Below are positions 33,844 through 42,201 of a DNA stretch of 57,640 bases, piece by piece. This DNA is from JAAFHB01 sp037133495. GTDB taxonomy: Bacteria; Bacteroidota; Bacteroidia; Bacteroidales; Prolixibacteraceae. Position numbers and translations under genes: made by a program. The first letter of the stretch is position 1. Each line of letters begins with the position of its first letter. The notes beneath the pieces were generated by a model. That model searched no databases, was not told the DNA's origin, and worked only from the letters and a program-made list of their open reading frames with translations. Where the stretch lies: assembly GCA_037133495.1 (NCBI GenBank), contig JBAXOA010000016.1, forward strand, positions 1 through 57,640. Direction: 5' to 3'.

Positions 33844-33911
33844 ATTAATAAATTTAATCAAATTGAAAAGGCCGTGAAATAACGAACCTTTACGCTTAGG
33901 AAATGAAGCGG

Positions 33912-33919
33912 CAAATGTA
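33912..33919 (-). promoter_or_regulatory. Candidate promoter (-7 box) of the nuo operon
   Basis: Minus strand TACATTTG (plus CAAATGTA) is a perfect TAnnTTTG element 68 bases upstream of the nuoA ATG. No clear TTG at the -33 spacing. It is the only such element in the 216-base gap between nuoA and the stress-protein gene. Confidence 0.45.
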
Positions 33920-34059
33920 TCATTTTAAACCATCCGCACTTCCCTTTAACGCAATTTTTTTGAAGATTTGGCCTAAAAAACCTTTATTTATATTCAATAT
34001 AAATTTGATAATTAAGCCACAGGGTATACTTCACAAATAATTATTTTAAGTATAAACCT

Positions 34060-34872
34060 CTAACTGCAAAAGGTGTAAAAGTCGCGATGGGAATTAACGC
34101 ACATTACCGATAGCTCTTCCGACTTACCGATGACCTTTCTTTCAGTCAATCCAAGTAAAGAGTCAAGGAATGTCGTTTTAAAACTTGCAGCAATAATTAC
34201 CATTCCTAATTTCATTTTCAATGCATGATCAAGCGCTGCCTTTTGAATTTTCCACGTTGGAGTCTGGCTATCGACTATTTGAAAAGGGAAACTAAATTTA
34301 CTGTAAAGGCGTCTAATGGAAAAAACATTGCTTTTTACTGTCTTTTGGTCGGCAACCGAGCTTTCGGCAGCAACAAATACATCAATCATAGCGCTGTTAT
34401 ACCGGCCAAGATAACTGGCCCATAAAGCAAGATCCTTACTCTTCTTCATATATCCTACCGGTACAATTATTTGCTTGTAAATTTTATCAATATTATTTTG
34501 GGCCGAAATAAAAAGAAATGGAAACGCGGCGTATTGTAATACAGGCAAAAGCTCAGGGACTGATCTCTTGTGCGCAACAAGGACTAAACATTCAAATTGT
34601 TCAGCCAGTTCTGCCAGGGTTTCAACAATATTTTGATTTCTGAATAAATAACTAATTTCGATAGCTGGTGCTAAATGGACTATTTTTGCAACCATACCAC
34701 GCAAACGATTCTCTACTAACTCATTACTATTATGCATCTTACTACCTATGAAATGAAACAGGCAGAGTTCTTTTTGAAGTATGGAAGCAATAATCATTCC
34801 ATGTGATATGGCATCCTCCATACCTTCCAAAAAATCGCACCAGACAAATATTTTCTGTTCACCATTTTGCAT
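34060..34872 (-). CDS. Universal stress protein family, two-domain
   Basis: 270 residues arranged as two Usp-like halves: an N-terminal half (KIFVWCDFLEGMEDAISHGMIIASILQKELCLFHF, VLVAHKRS) and a C-terminal half that opens KQIIVPVGYMKKSKDLALWASYLGRYNSAMIDVFVAAE and ends MVIIAASFK...GLTERKVIGKSEELSVMCVN. The first half has lost the usual ATP-binding glycine pattern; the second keeps a G-L-T-E-R-K-V-I stretch resembling the G-2x-G-9x-G(S/T) region. Nucleotide binding is therefore uncertain. It is divergent from the acyl-CoA synthetase gene (105 bases between). Confidence 0.7.
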   Translation of the reverse strand: MQNGEQKIFVWCDFLEGMEDAISHGMIIASILQKELCLFHFIGSKMHNSNELVENRLRGMVAKIVHLAPAIEISYLFRNQNIVETLAELAEQFECLVLVAHKRSVPELLPVLQYAAFPFLFISAQNNIDKIYKQIIVPVGYMKKSKDLALWASYLGRYNSAMIDVFVAAESSVADQKTVKSNVFSIRRLYSKFSFPFQIVDSQTPTWKIQKAALDHALKMKLGMVIIAASFKTTFLDSLLGLTERKVIGKSEELSVMCVNSHRDFYTFCS

Positions 34873-34917
34873 CTGTCAAAATTAGAAATATAAAGTGGAT
34901 AACACTGATTCATCTCA

Positions 34918-34948
34918 TTTGCAATTGTGTAATTTTCCCGTACGTTTG
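34918..34948 (+). promoter_or_regulatory. Bacteroidota sigma promoter, TTTG-19-TACGTTTG
   Basis: TTTG at 34918-34921, a 19-base spacer and TACGTTTG at 34941-34948 match both elements of the Bacteroidota consensus. The ATG of the acyl-CoA synthetase gene lies 29 bases downstream of the -7 box, giving a leader of about 20-25 bases. Confidence 0.75.
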
Positions 34949-34977
34949 GCTTCAATTACATCAACCACATTAATGTC

Positions 34978-37038
34978 ATGTTGAACAGACAATTGTTAGC
35001 TCCGAAGAGCATTTTAGTAGTTGGAGCCTCCAATAATATCACTAAACCAGGTGGAAAAATACTTAAAAACCTCCTTGAGCATGAATACAAGGGCAGATTA
35101 TATGCTTTTAATCCAAATGACAACAATATTCAAGGCGTTGAGACATTCAACACTTTAAGCGATCTACCGGAAATTGATCTGGCTATTCTGGCTATTCCTG
35201 CTAAAAGCTGCCCTGAAATAGTCGAAATTCTGGCCACAGTCCATAATATACGCGCTTTTATAATCATTTCAGGCGGATTTAGTGAAACCGGAACCGAAGG
35301 CGCCGAACTTGAAAAACGCATTGTGGCAGTTGTAAACAAAACAGGAGGATGCCTTGTCGGGCCGAATTGCATTGGAGTACTTACTCAAAATTATGCAGGA
35401 GTTTTCACTACGCCGGTTCCGCATCTCGATGCGGGAGGATGCGATTTTGTATCCGGTTCAGGAGCGACGGCTGTATTTATTATTGAATCGGCTATCCCGA
35501 AAGGTTTGCATTTTTCAAGGGTTATCTCGGTCGGAAATTCGGCCCAGATTGGAATTGAAGAAGTTTTGGAATATTGGGACCTTCATTCGGAGGAAGAAAG
35601 TTCATTACGCGTTAAGCTCCTGTATATTGAAGCGATCAGTAATCCTGATAAATTTTTGCTTCATGCAAGATCATTGGTAAATAAAGGATTTCTACTGGCA
35701 GCCATCAAAGCCGGAAGTTCTTCTGCAGGCAGCCGTGCAGCATCGTCACATACTGGTGCTATGGCCAGTTCAGATTCAGCAGTAGAAGCTCTTTTTAGAA
35801 AAGCAGGAATCGTAAGGTGTTACGGAAGAGAAGAATTAACTACCGTTGCCGGGATTTTCATGACTAAAAAGCTGGAAGGTAAAAATATGGCGATCATCAC
35901 TCACGCTGGAGGACCGGCGGTTATGCTTACTGATGCCCTTGAAGCAGGAGGCTTAACGATTCCCCAAATCGCTGATTCAACCGCAAAGGAGCGACTAAGA
36001 AGTAAACTATTCGCAGGCTCATCAATTGAAAATCCAATCGATTTTCTGGCCACAGGTACGGCCGAACAGCTGGGAGTGATCATCGATGCCTGTGAAAATG
36101 ATTTCCCTGAGATAGATGGGATGGCAGTAATTTTCGGAAGTCCCGGGTTAACATCGGTCAAAGATGTTTATGAGGTTCTTGACCGAAAAATGAAAAGCTG
36201 TAAAAAACCCCTATTTCCGATTTTACCCTCCGTTATGAATGTAAAAAAGGATTTAGCTTATTTCTTATCGCATGGAAATGTCAATTTCCCTGACGAAGTT
36301 CTGCTCGGCAGAGCCTTAACAAGGGTTTACCGGACTCCGGCTCCATCAGACGATGGAATTATGCTCGAAGGAGTGGATGTTCCACAAATAAGACGAATCA
36401 TTGAAAGCTGCGAATCGGGTCAGCTGCCTCCTGATAAAATTCATGCCTTATTAAATGCGGCATCAATTCCTTATGTAAAAGAAAGAGTTACAGTTACCAG
36501 GGAACAGGCACTTGAAGCAGCACATGAAATGGGATTTCCTGTCGTTATGAAAGTGGTAGGACCAATCCATAAAACCGATGTCGGCGGAGTGTCGCTCAAT
36601 ATCCGGTCCGATGAAACTGTTGTAATCGAATTCGACCGAATGATGCGTATTCCAGAAACACGCGCCATTTTAATTGCAGAACAAGCCGAGGGAACAGAAC
36701 TGTTTTTAGGGGCAAAATATGAACCCAAATTTGGACATGTCATCCTTTGCGGTATCGGAGGAATCTTTGTCGAAGTGTTGAAAGATGTCACCTCCGGCCT
36801 TGCCCCGCTCACTTTTGACGAAGCTCTGTCGATGATCAGAAACCTGAAAGCCTATCCAATCATCAAAGGATTCAGAGGAAAACCCGGTGTAGACAGGCAA
36901 AAATTTGCCGAAATCATCGTGCGATTGTCCTCCATGCTACGGTTTGCAACAGAAATTAAAGAAATGGATATTAATCCATTAATGGGATGTGGCAATAGAA
37001 TTGTTGCAGTTGATGCCAGAATTACGATTGAGAAGTAA
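34978..37038 (+). CDS. ADP-forming acetate/acyl-CoA synthetase (fused alpha-beta)
   Basis: Interconverts acyl-CoA, ADP and phosphate with acid, CoA and ATP, so it can make ATP from acetyl-CoA or other acyl-CoA during fermentation. 686 residues. Domain order: CoA-binding Rossmann (VGASNNITKPGGKIL near 15), succinyl-CoA-ligase-like with the phosphohistidine in SSHTGAMA (H258), a second ligase-like domain, and an ATP-grasp C-terminal domain from about 465 (GFPVVMKVVGPIHKTDVGGV, CGIGGIFVEVLKDVTSGLAPL, EMDINPLM). The fused form resembles archaeal and Bacteroidota ACD proteins; the GNAT-fused Pat-type protein is excluded as no acetyltransferase domain is present. Promoter is at 34918. Confidence 0.92.
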   Translation: MLNRQLLAPKSILVVGASNNITKPGGKILKNLLEHEYKGRLYAFNPNDNNIQGVETFNTLSDLPEIDLAILAIPAKSCPEIVEILATVHNIRAFIIISGGFSETGTEGAELEKRIVAVVNKTGGCLVGPNCIGVLTQNYAGVFTTPVPHLDAGGCDFVSGSGATAVFIIESAIPKGLHFSRVISVGNSAQIGIEEVLEYWDLHSEEESSLRVKLLYIEAISNPDKFLLHARSLVNKGFLLAAIKAGSSSAGSRAASSHTGAMASSDSAVEALFRKAGIVRCYGREELTTVAGIFMTKKLEGKNMAIITHAGGPAVMLTDALEAGGLTIPQIADSTAKERLRSKLFAGSSIENPIDFLATGTAEQLGVIIDACENDFPEIDGMAVIFGSPGLTSVKDVYEVLDRKMKSCKKPLFPILPSVMNVKKDLAYFLSHGNVNFPDEVLLGRALTRVYRTPAPSDDGIMLEGVDVPQIRRIIESCESGQLPPDKIHALLNAASIPYVKERVTVTREQALEAAHEMGFPVVMKVVGPIHKTDVGGVSLNIRSDETVVIEFDRMMRIPETRAILIAEQAEGTELFLGAKYEPKFGHVILCGIGGIFVEVLKDVTSGLAPLTFDEALSMIRNLKAYPIIKGFRGKPGVDRQKFAEIIVRLSSMLRFATEIKEMDINPLMGCGNRIVAVDARITIEK

Positions 37039-37049
37039 ACTATTTTTGC

Positions 37050-39428
37050 CTAATCTACAGTTATAAGGTGCTTGTACTTGTTATACAGGAATGAAATGAT
37101 AAGCAGAATTACCCCCAAGGAGACAAAAACAATTGTTTTAGCAATCGTGTCAAGGTCTGCAATATCGTAGAAGAAGAGTTTAACCAGCGTAACTGCAAAC
37201 AATACAATTGCCCCTACCCTCAAATGTTTTTTATTTTTCCAGATACCCAAAGCGATCAGGAGCAAAGCATATGCTCCCCACAGAATACTCAATCCCAGTT
37301 TATTGGATTGTGAAAACATCAGAATGTCCATCCATGAGATCATTTCGCTGCTTGCAATCCAAAGCAGAGAGGAATAAAACAGCAGATCAAACGCCTTTTT
37401 CAATTCCAGCGAAAATGGCTTAAGAAAATCCTGACGAATAGAATGCCAGATAGTGGCAAACACTATTGCGACAAGAGCATATGAGACATATCTTATCCCT
37501 ATGTAAAAGTTAGTTTTCGGATAATATCCTGACAGTTTATGACTTAAAAAACTATCTCTGAGTTCACCGAATAAATATAATCCCTGAATGAGAAAAACAA
37601 GGATTACGATTAAATTTAGCCCAAGACTAAGTAATCCTAAATCCTTATCCCGGAACTTTTTGATATTTGCGAATGAGAGAAGGGCAAAAAACAAGAGGGA
37701 GTAATTAATGATCCACAAAGATTGGAAACCCAACAGATCTGTATTTTGAAAACTATCGGAAGAGACAGAATTTGGGCGTTTTACAGTTATCGCCGAATCG
37801 ATGTAGTACTGGTTCCAATAGGTTGAAATTTCGACCCGGAAGGAATAGTAAAACACGACTAATAAAACAGCAGGAATCAAAAAAGAGATAACGCGCCACA
37901 ATTCGCTTTTAGAGATTGGCGGCAGACGATAGTTTGGATTCCTGTTGAGGTTGTTAATAAATCCAAGCGCACCAATTACCAATATGGAAGAGAGAAAATT
38001 AATGTTCAGCAAAGGAGTTATTCTTGTTTTGGGATTTCCCTGAATATAAGTTTCGTAGCCTGTCTGCCAATCCTGAACTATACTAATGAATGTCAGGACG
38101 ATTAGCACGTAGGAAAGCAGTTCATAAAACTGCACATTTTTTGTCCTGCCAATCCAGAATAGTAATGCAGCCTCACCCGCCCATAGCAAAGTCACCCAGT
38201 TTCCATCAAGTTGAACCGGAATAGTGATCGTAATAAAAACCAGAACCAATCCTGCCACCAGGTAAAATAAGTTTCTGTCAGCAAGCTTTTGTCTGTAAAT
38301 GATGATACTTGCGCCCAAGTGAATCAACGCATTTCCAAAGGTAAATAGCCCCAGCAATTCTTCACCTATGGTATTAGATTTAAGGATTGCATAGCCAATA
38401 CCATAAAAAATAAATGAGTTGGCAATCAGCAAAATAATATCTTCAAGTTCAAATTCTTCCTTTTTAAGAAGTTTATAGGCAAGAAAAATGGCATAAAAAG
38501 TAGTGAAGAAAATGGTCACGAAGATCAGGGCAACTCCAAAATGTTCAGATGATTGGAATTTCTCAGAGAACCACGAAAAATAGATAAGCCATGAAATTAA
38601 AAATGAGGAATAATAAAGTGGTTTCCAATACTTTTGAATAGAAATAAAAAGAATTCCGGCATTGATAATTGCCATATAACTGAATAGAACTGTTACTGTT
38701 CCTGATTCGTCGCTTAGCATAAAAGGAACAGCATAAGCACCTACCAAACCAAGATGAGCAATAACCTGCTTATTGTAGTTAATAGCAGCCACAACAGTGA
38801 ATACTGTGAAAACGACCATAAGTGCAAAAGTGAAACTCTGAGGAATCAGGTGATAAAGACTAAAAGCCAGATAGGTGATAAAATAAAAAATTGCCATAGC
38901 CCCGCTAACCAGCACAGCACTATAGTTTTCGTAGTTTGCCTTTAGTTTGATTCCTGTACCAAGCAGTCCAAAGGCCATAAGATAACCTAAGAGAATTCGG
39001 GTCAGCGGACTGATCAAATTATGATCAATGGAGTATTTCGCCCCAATGGCAACCCCGATTACGGTAATTGCGATTCCTATCTTATTAATCAGATTTTCGC
39101 CTATAAATTTTTCAAGATCTGACTTAATTTCCGGAGAGCTGACTTGTCCGGCAATTGAACTTTTTATTGTTTCATTCGCTGGCTCTTGTCGATCTGCAGG
39201 ATGTATAATGGTGACTGCGGGTTGAATAAATTCAGCTCCCAGCACTTTTTCCGGGCGGAGCGGTTCATTAGTTTTCTGATCTTCAAATTGCTCTTTAGCT
39301 TGTGTGTTTTTCAGGCTGTTGATCTCCTTACCTAATTCATTGATCGACTTTGAAAAACTGTCCTGCAATTCCAATAATGTATTGAGTTTTTCCAGGAGAA
39401 GATTTATACGGTCGTTATTTTCGGTCAT
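37050..39428 (-). CDS. DUF2339 polytopic membrane protein
   Basis: 792 residues. Residues 1-45 form a short coiled coil (NLLLEKLNTLLELQDSFSKSINELGKEINSLK), followed by a polar linker to about 105 and then a large hydrophobic region with some 20 or more transmembrane helices up to the end (KHLRVGAIVLFAVTLVKLFFYDIADLDTIAKTIVFVSLGVILLIISFLYNKYK). The segment ENLINKIGIAITVIGVAIGAKYSIDHNLISPLTRILLGYLMAF is the conserved DUF2339 entry. Function unknown. Convergent with the acyl-CoA synthetase gene, only 11 bases apart. Confidence 0.88.
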   Translation of the reverse strand: MTENNDRINLLLEKLNTLLELQDSFSKSINELGKEINSLKNTQAKEQFEDQKTNEPLRPEKVLGAEFIQPAVTIIHPADRQEPANETIKSSIAGQVSSPEIKSDLEKFIGENLINKIGIAITVIGVAIGAKYSIDHNLISPLTRILLGYLMAFGLLGTGIKLKANYENYSAVLVSGAMAIFYFITYLAFSLYHLIPQSFTFALMVVFTVFTVVAAINYNKQVIAHLGLVGAYAVPFMLSDESGTVTVLFSYMAIINAGILFISIQKYWKPLYYSSFLISWLIYFSWFSEKFQSSEHFGVALIFVTIFFTTFYAIFLAYKLLKKEEFELEDIILLIANSFIFYGIGYAILKSNTIGEELLGLFTFGNALIHLGASIIIYRQKLADRNLFYLVAGLVLVFITITIPVQLDGNWVTLLWAGEAALLFWIGRTKNVQFYELLSYVLIVLTFISIVQDWQTGYETYIQGNPKTRITPLLNINFLSSILVIGALGFINNLNRNPNYRLPPISKSELWRVISFLIPAVLLVVFYYSFRVEISTYWNQYYIDSAITVKRPNSVSSDSFQNTDLLGFQSLWIINYSLLFFALLSFANIKKFRDKDLGLLSLGLNLIVILVFLIQGLYLFGELRDSFLSHKLSGYYPKTNFYIGIRYVSYALVAIVFATIWHSIRQDFLKPFSLELKKAFDLLFYSSLLWIASSEMISWMDILMFSQSNKLGLSILWGAYALLLIALGIWKNKKHLRVGAIVLFAVTLVKLFFYDIADLDTIAKTIVFVSLGVILLIISFLYNKYKHLITVD

Positions 39429-39551
39429 GGTGTGATGTTTTAGGTGGATACAGTATCATCTGCCGGTTAGCTAATTACAAAAATAACAGATTCTATTTTC
39501 TATTATAAACTTATTCAAATATACAAAAAAATACTCCTTTCTGGTACTCCA

Positions 39552-39586
39552 TAAAAAAAGAGGATGCCTTTTCGGACACCCTCTTA
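39552..39586 (-). terminator. Intrinsic terminator after the OmpA/TPR lipoprotein gene
   Basis: Arms AAGAGGATGCC (39558-) and GGACACCCTCTT (-39585) pair around a TTTTC loop with one or two mismatches. On the minus strand the stem is followed by a run of seven T. Placed 21 bases after the stop at 39607. Confidence 0.85.
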
Positions 39587-39606
39587 AAATTTAATGAGTT
39601 AATTGA

Positions 39607-41364
39607 TTAATTCAAAATCAACTTAAAATTTTGATCATTGAAATATTTGGCAAACTCAAGATCTGTTTTGGCTAATTCGCGATAAGCCGCATCTTGTTTG
39701 ACCGCTTTCCCGAGATTCTCGTACATTGTACTTGTCTTAGCTGTACGGGCAGCCACTATTGCTTTTAGATAAGCAATACGACCGGACTCCAGAGTTGCAT
39801 TAGTCAAGGTACGCAATGCACCATTATTATCGTTGTTTAACAGTTGAGCTAAAGCTCTGTTGGCCACACTTTGAGATTCGTCATTAAAATATTTGGTTGC
39901 AGTTTCATACTGACCCTGCATAATTTTCACGATTCCCAGGTTTTCGTTCACCTCTTTGCCTGCTCCGGTTGCTGCACCAAAAAGTTCTTCAGCTTTAGCA
40001 AGATTTTTCTTTTTCAGTTCAATGCAACCCAGGTTATTCTGAATAATTGCATTCTTAGGATCAAGTTTATCAGCTTTTTCAAAATTTCCGGCAGCTCCGT
40101 CATTATCACCAAGAGCAAAGACAATACTACCGAGATTATTGAAACCTCTCCAATCGCCGGGATAAACCGTGGTGAAATTGGTGTAAATGGTTTTTTGAAC
40201 CTGAGGATTTGTAGTCAAAGTAGCAGCATAAAGTAACTCTGCCTGATTTAATTTCGATGGATTATTAATTGCCAGAGCACTGATTTCTTCATCGGTACGA
40301 CCAATTAAGTCAACTGAAGCAGTGATTTTTGACCTGCGAAGTTTAGGTAAAATATCATTTGCAACAGCTGAAAATGCAGAAGAAAGATTTTTTATTTCGC
40401 GTTCACGAACTTCCGGATCAGCATACATTGAAAGCACGCGAAGAATTAGTTCTTTATCCTGAATCGTTGATTTCTCCATCAATTCCTTGAAGCCGTCCCA
40501 ATCTTCGGGAGTATATTTAGTTTTAAGCTCTGTTTTAACTTTATTTTTACTTAAATCAGCCTCCATAACCTTTGCAGCTGTACCTTGACGTTTCTCTGAC
40601 AGTTTCGTATTAAGATCCAATTTACCATCCGGCGAAGCATAAGCAGACACCTCAACACCTTTAAGTTCCTTGCGATCAGCCTTATATGCATCAGCCACAT
40701 ACTTACTAAGCTGCTTAACCTCGTCTTTAGTCAATTCTTTCCCACGCACTTCGGAACTATTAATCAAATAGATAAGATCTGCAACATACTTATCCGGAAC
40801 AACTCTTTGGAACTTGTCGATGGTTGCATCGTAAACCCCGGTTGTATTTTTGTTTTTCTGAACTCCAATGATAGAATACGGACTATTATCAACCAAAGTA
40901 CTGGTAGCAATTACACCATCTGCTAATTTAACAGGAGTAAAGTCGAGTGATTTACTTCCTTTCGTTGCACGAATTTTAAGCATCAGTTCTGATTTACGCA
41001 TTTGATATTCAAATGGAATCGAACCTTTATAAGCGATACTGCCACCACTGGCGTAATTAATCACTTTATTATTAGCCTTAACCGATTCTCCCTGAAGAAT
41101 GAAAGGCTCATAAAATTTCTCGCCTTCTGCCGTTTTTAGCTCCAATGTCGCGACTATAGTTGCTTTTTTCAAGAAATACTTCTCAGGAATCCGACCTTGC
41201 AACGCTAAATCAACCTTGCCGTTATGAACTTCAAGGATTTCGGGTGCGACGGTATAGCTGATTTTTCCAGCATCTTTTTTCATTTTTTTCAAGGAAGCAC
41301 AGCCCACTAAAAAAGCAGTACCTAAAATGAATAAAACCAAATAATTGAATTTAAAATTTTTCAT
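39607..41364 (-). CDS. Outer-membrane lipoprotein with OmpA-like and TPR regions
   Basis: 585 residues. Lipoprotein signal with lipobox FLVGC (cysteine 22). The N-terminal half has two beta-rich repeats (HNGKVDLALQGRIPEKYFLKKATI). Around 205-270 is an OmpA-like segment (LTKDEVKQLSKYVADAYKADRKELKGVEVSAYASPDG, followed by NTKLSEKRQGTAAKV), the peptidoglycan-binding pattern. TPR-like helices run from about 390 to 540 (GDWRGFNNLGSIVFALGDNDGAAGNFEKADKLDPKNAIIQNNLG). It is a recognised Bacteroidota-type envelope protein; partner unknown. No neighbour in the same operon. Promoter not visible. Confidence 0.8.
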   Translation of the reverse strand: MKNFKFNYLVLFILGTAFLVGCASLKKMKKDAGKISYTVAPEILEVHNGKVDLALQGRIPEKYFLKKATIVATLELKTAEGEKFYEPFILQGESVKANNKVINYASGGSIAYKGSIPFEYQMRKSELMLKIRATKGSKSLDFTPVKLADGVIATSTLVDNSPYSIIGVQKNKNTTGVYDATIDKFQRVVPDKYVADLIYLINSSEVRGKELTKDEVKQLSKYVADAYKADRKELKGVEVSAYASPDGKLDLNTKLSEKRQGTAAKVMEADLSKNKVKTELKTKYTPEDWDGFKELMEKSTIQDKELILRVLSMYADPEVREREIKNLSSAFSAVANDILPKLRRSKITASVDLIGRTDEEISALAINNPSKLNQAELLYAATLTTNPQVQKTIYTNFTTVYPGDWRGFNNLGSIVFALGDNDGAAGNFEKADKLDPKNAIIQNNLGCIELKKKNLAKAEELFGAATGAGKEVNENLGIVKIMQGQYETATKYFNDESQSVANRALAQLLNNDNNGALRTLTNATLESGRIAYLKAIVAARTAKTSTMYENLGKAVKQDAAYRELAKTDLEFAKYFNDQNFKLILN

Positions 41365-41461
41365 TGCGAAAATCGATTGAAGAATTAATTGATGAAATAA
41401 TTGTTAGTTTTTATAGCTTATAATGCAAAAATACTATCTTTTAAGGTCACAGAAAAACGAT

Positions 41462-42112
41462 TTATGTAATTTCCTCATTAAAAAATACCCGGTTAATGCC
41501 GTTAATATACTTTTTTTCGAAGATCATATTTTTAATCAACTGATAATCTGCTTTGTTTTTAACAAAATCAATCTTAGACGTATCAATAATAAGCACAGGA
41601 AATTCGGTTTGCTGCGAAAAAAAATTAAAATATCCCTCCCTGATCGTCTTGAGATAGCTCGTTTCTATTGATTGTTCGTAGTCGCGTCCCCTGTTACGGA
41701 TATTCCCGATCAATAAGTTCTCAGGCAAATGCAGATAAACATAAAGATCGGGCTTTGGCAAACGCTCATAAATAATATCAAAAAATTTCCGGTAGAGGTT
41801 ATACTCATCCGGGGCCAGTGTATTCTGAGCAAAGATGAGCGATTTCATGAAATAATAATCGGTAATGGTTAATTCATGAAAAAGATCACGGCTTGCAAGA
41901 TCGGTTTTAAGTTGTGAATATCGTTCGGCAAGGAACGAAAGTTCGAGAGGAAATGAATATTTAGCAGGATCGCTGTAAAATTTGGGCAAAAACGGATTAT
42001 CAGAAAATCCTTCCAGTATTAGTTTGCTGTTGAGTTCAACACTCAGCATAGTTGCCAAGGTCGTTTTCCCGGCGCCAATATTTCCTTCAATAACAAGATA
42101 ATCAATACTCAT
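41462..42112 (-). CDS. Deoxynucleoside kinase family protein
   Basis: Salvage enzyme phosphorylating a deoxynucleoside (deoxyadenosine, deoxyguanosine or deoxycytidine class). 216 residues: P-loop EGNIGAGKTTLA at 9-20, FLAERYSQLKTDLASRDLFHE, the ERLPKPDLYVYLHLPENLLIGNI Walker-type and lid region IRNRGRDYEQSI. ATG at 42112. It is downstream of pnp on the same strand but separated by a strong terminator. The exact substrate cannot be read from the sequence. Confidence 0.9.
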   Translation of the reverse strand: MSIDYLVIEGNIGAGKTTLATMLSVELNSKLILEGFSDNPFLPKFYSDPAKYSFPLELSFLAERYSQLKTDLASRDLFHELTITDYYFMKSLIFAQNTLAPDEYNLYRKFFDIIYERLPKPDLYVYLHLPENLLIGNIRNRGRDYEQSIETSYLKTIREGYFNFFSQQTEFPVLIIDTSKIDFVKNKADYQLIKNMIFEKKYINGINRVFFNEEIT

Positions 42113-42158
42113 ATACCATTCTTTCAGCAGGTCCGAATATACAAAAAAATAGCGGGAA

Positions 42159-42191
42159 CAAAAAAGTGCCCGGAAAATCCGGGCACTTTTA
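42159..42191 (-). terminator. Intrinsic terminator after pnp
   Basis: Perfect stem GTGCCCGG/CCGGGCAC extended by A4/T4 around the loop AAAAT; on the minus strand the hairpin ends in TTTTTTG. It lies 11 bases after the pnp stop codon. Confidence 0.92.
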
Positions 42192-42201
42192 AAAACTATT
42201 T

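Noticed and set aside
34877..34884. Minus-strand -7 box (TAATTTTG) for the universal stress protein
   Set aside because: It is only 5 bases before the ATG at 34872 and has no -33 partner, so it is likely chance in AT-rich sequence.
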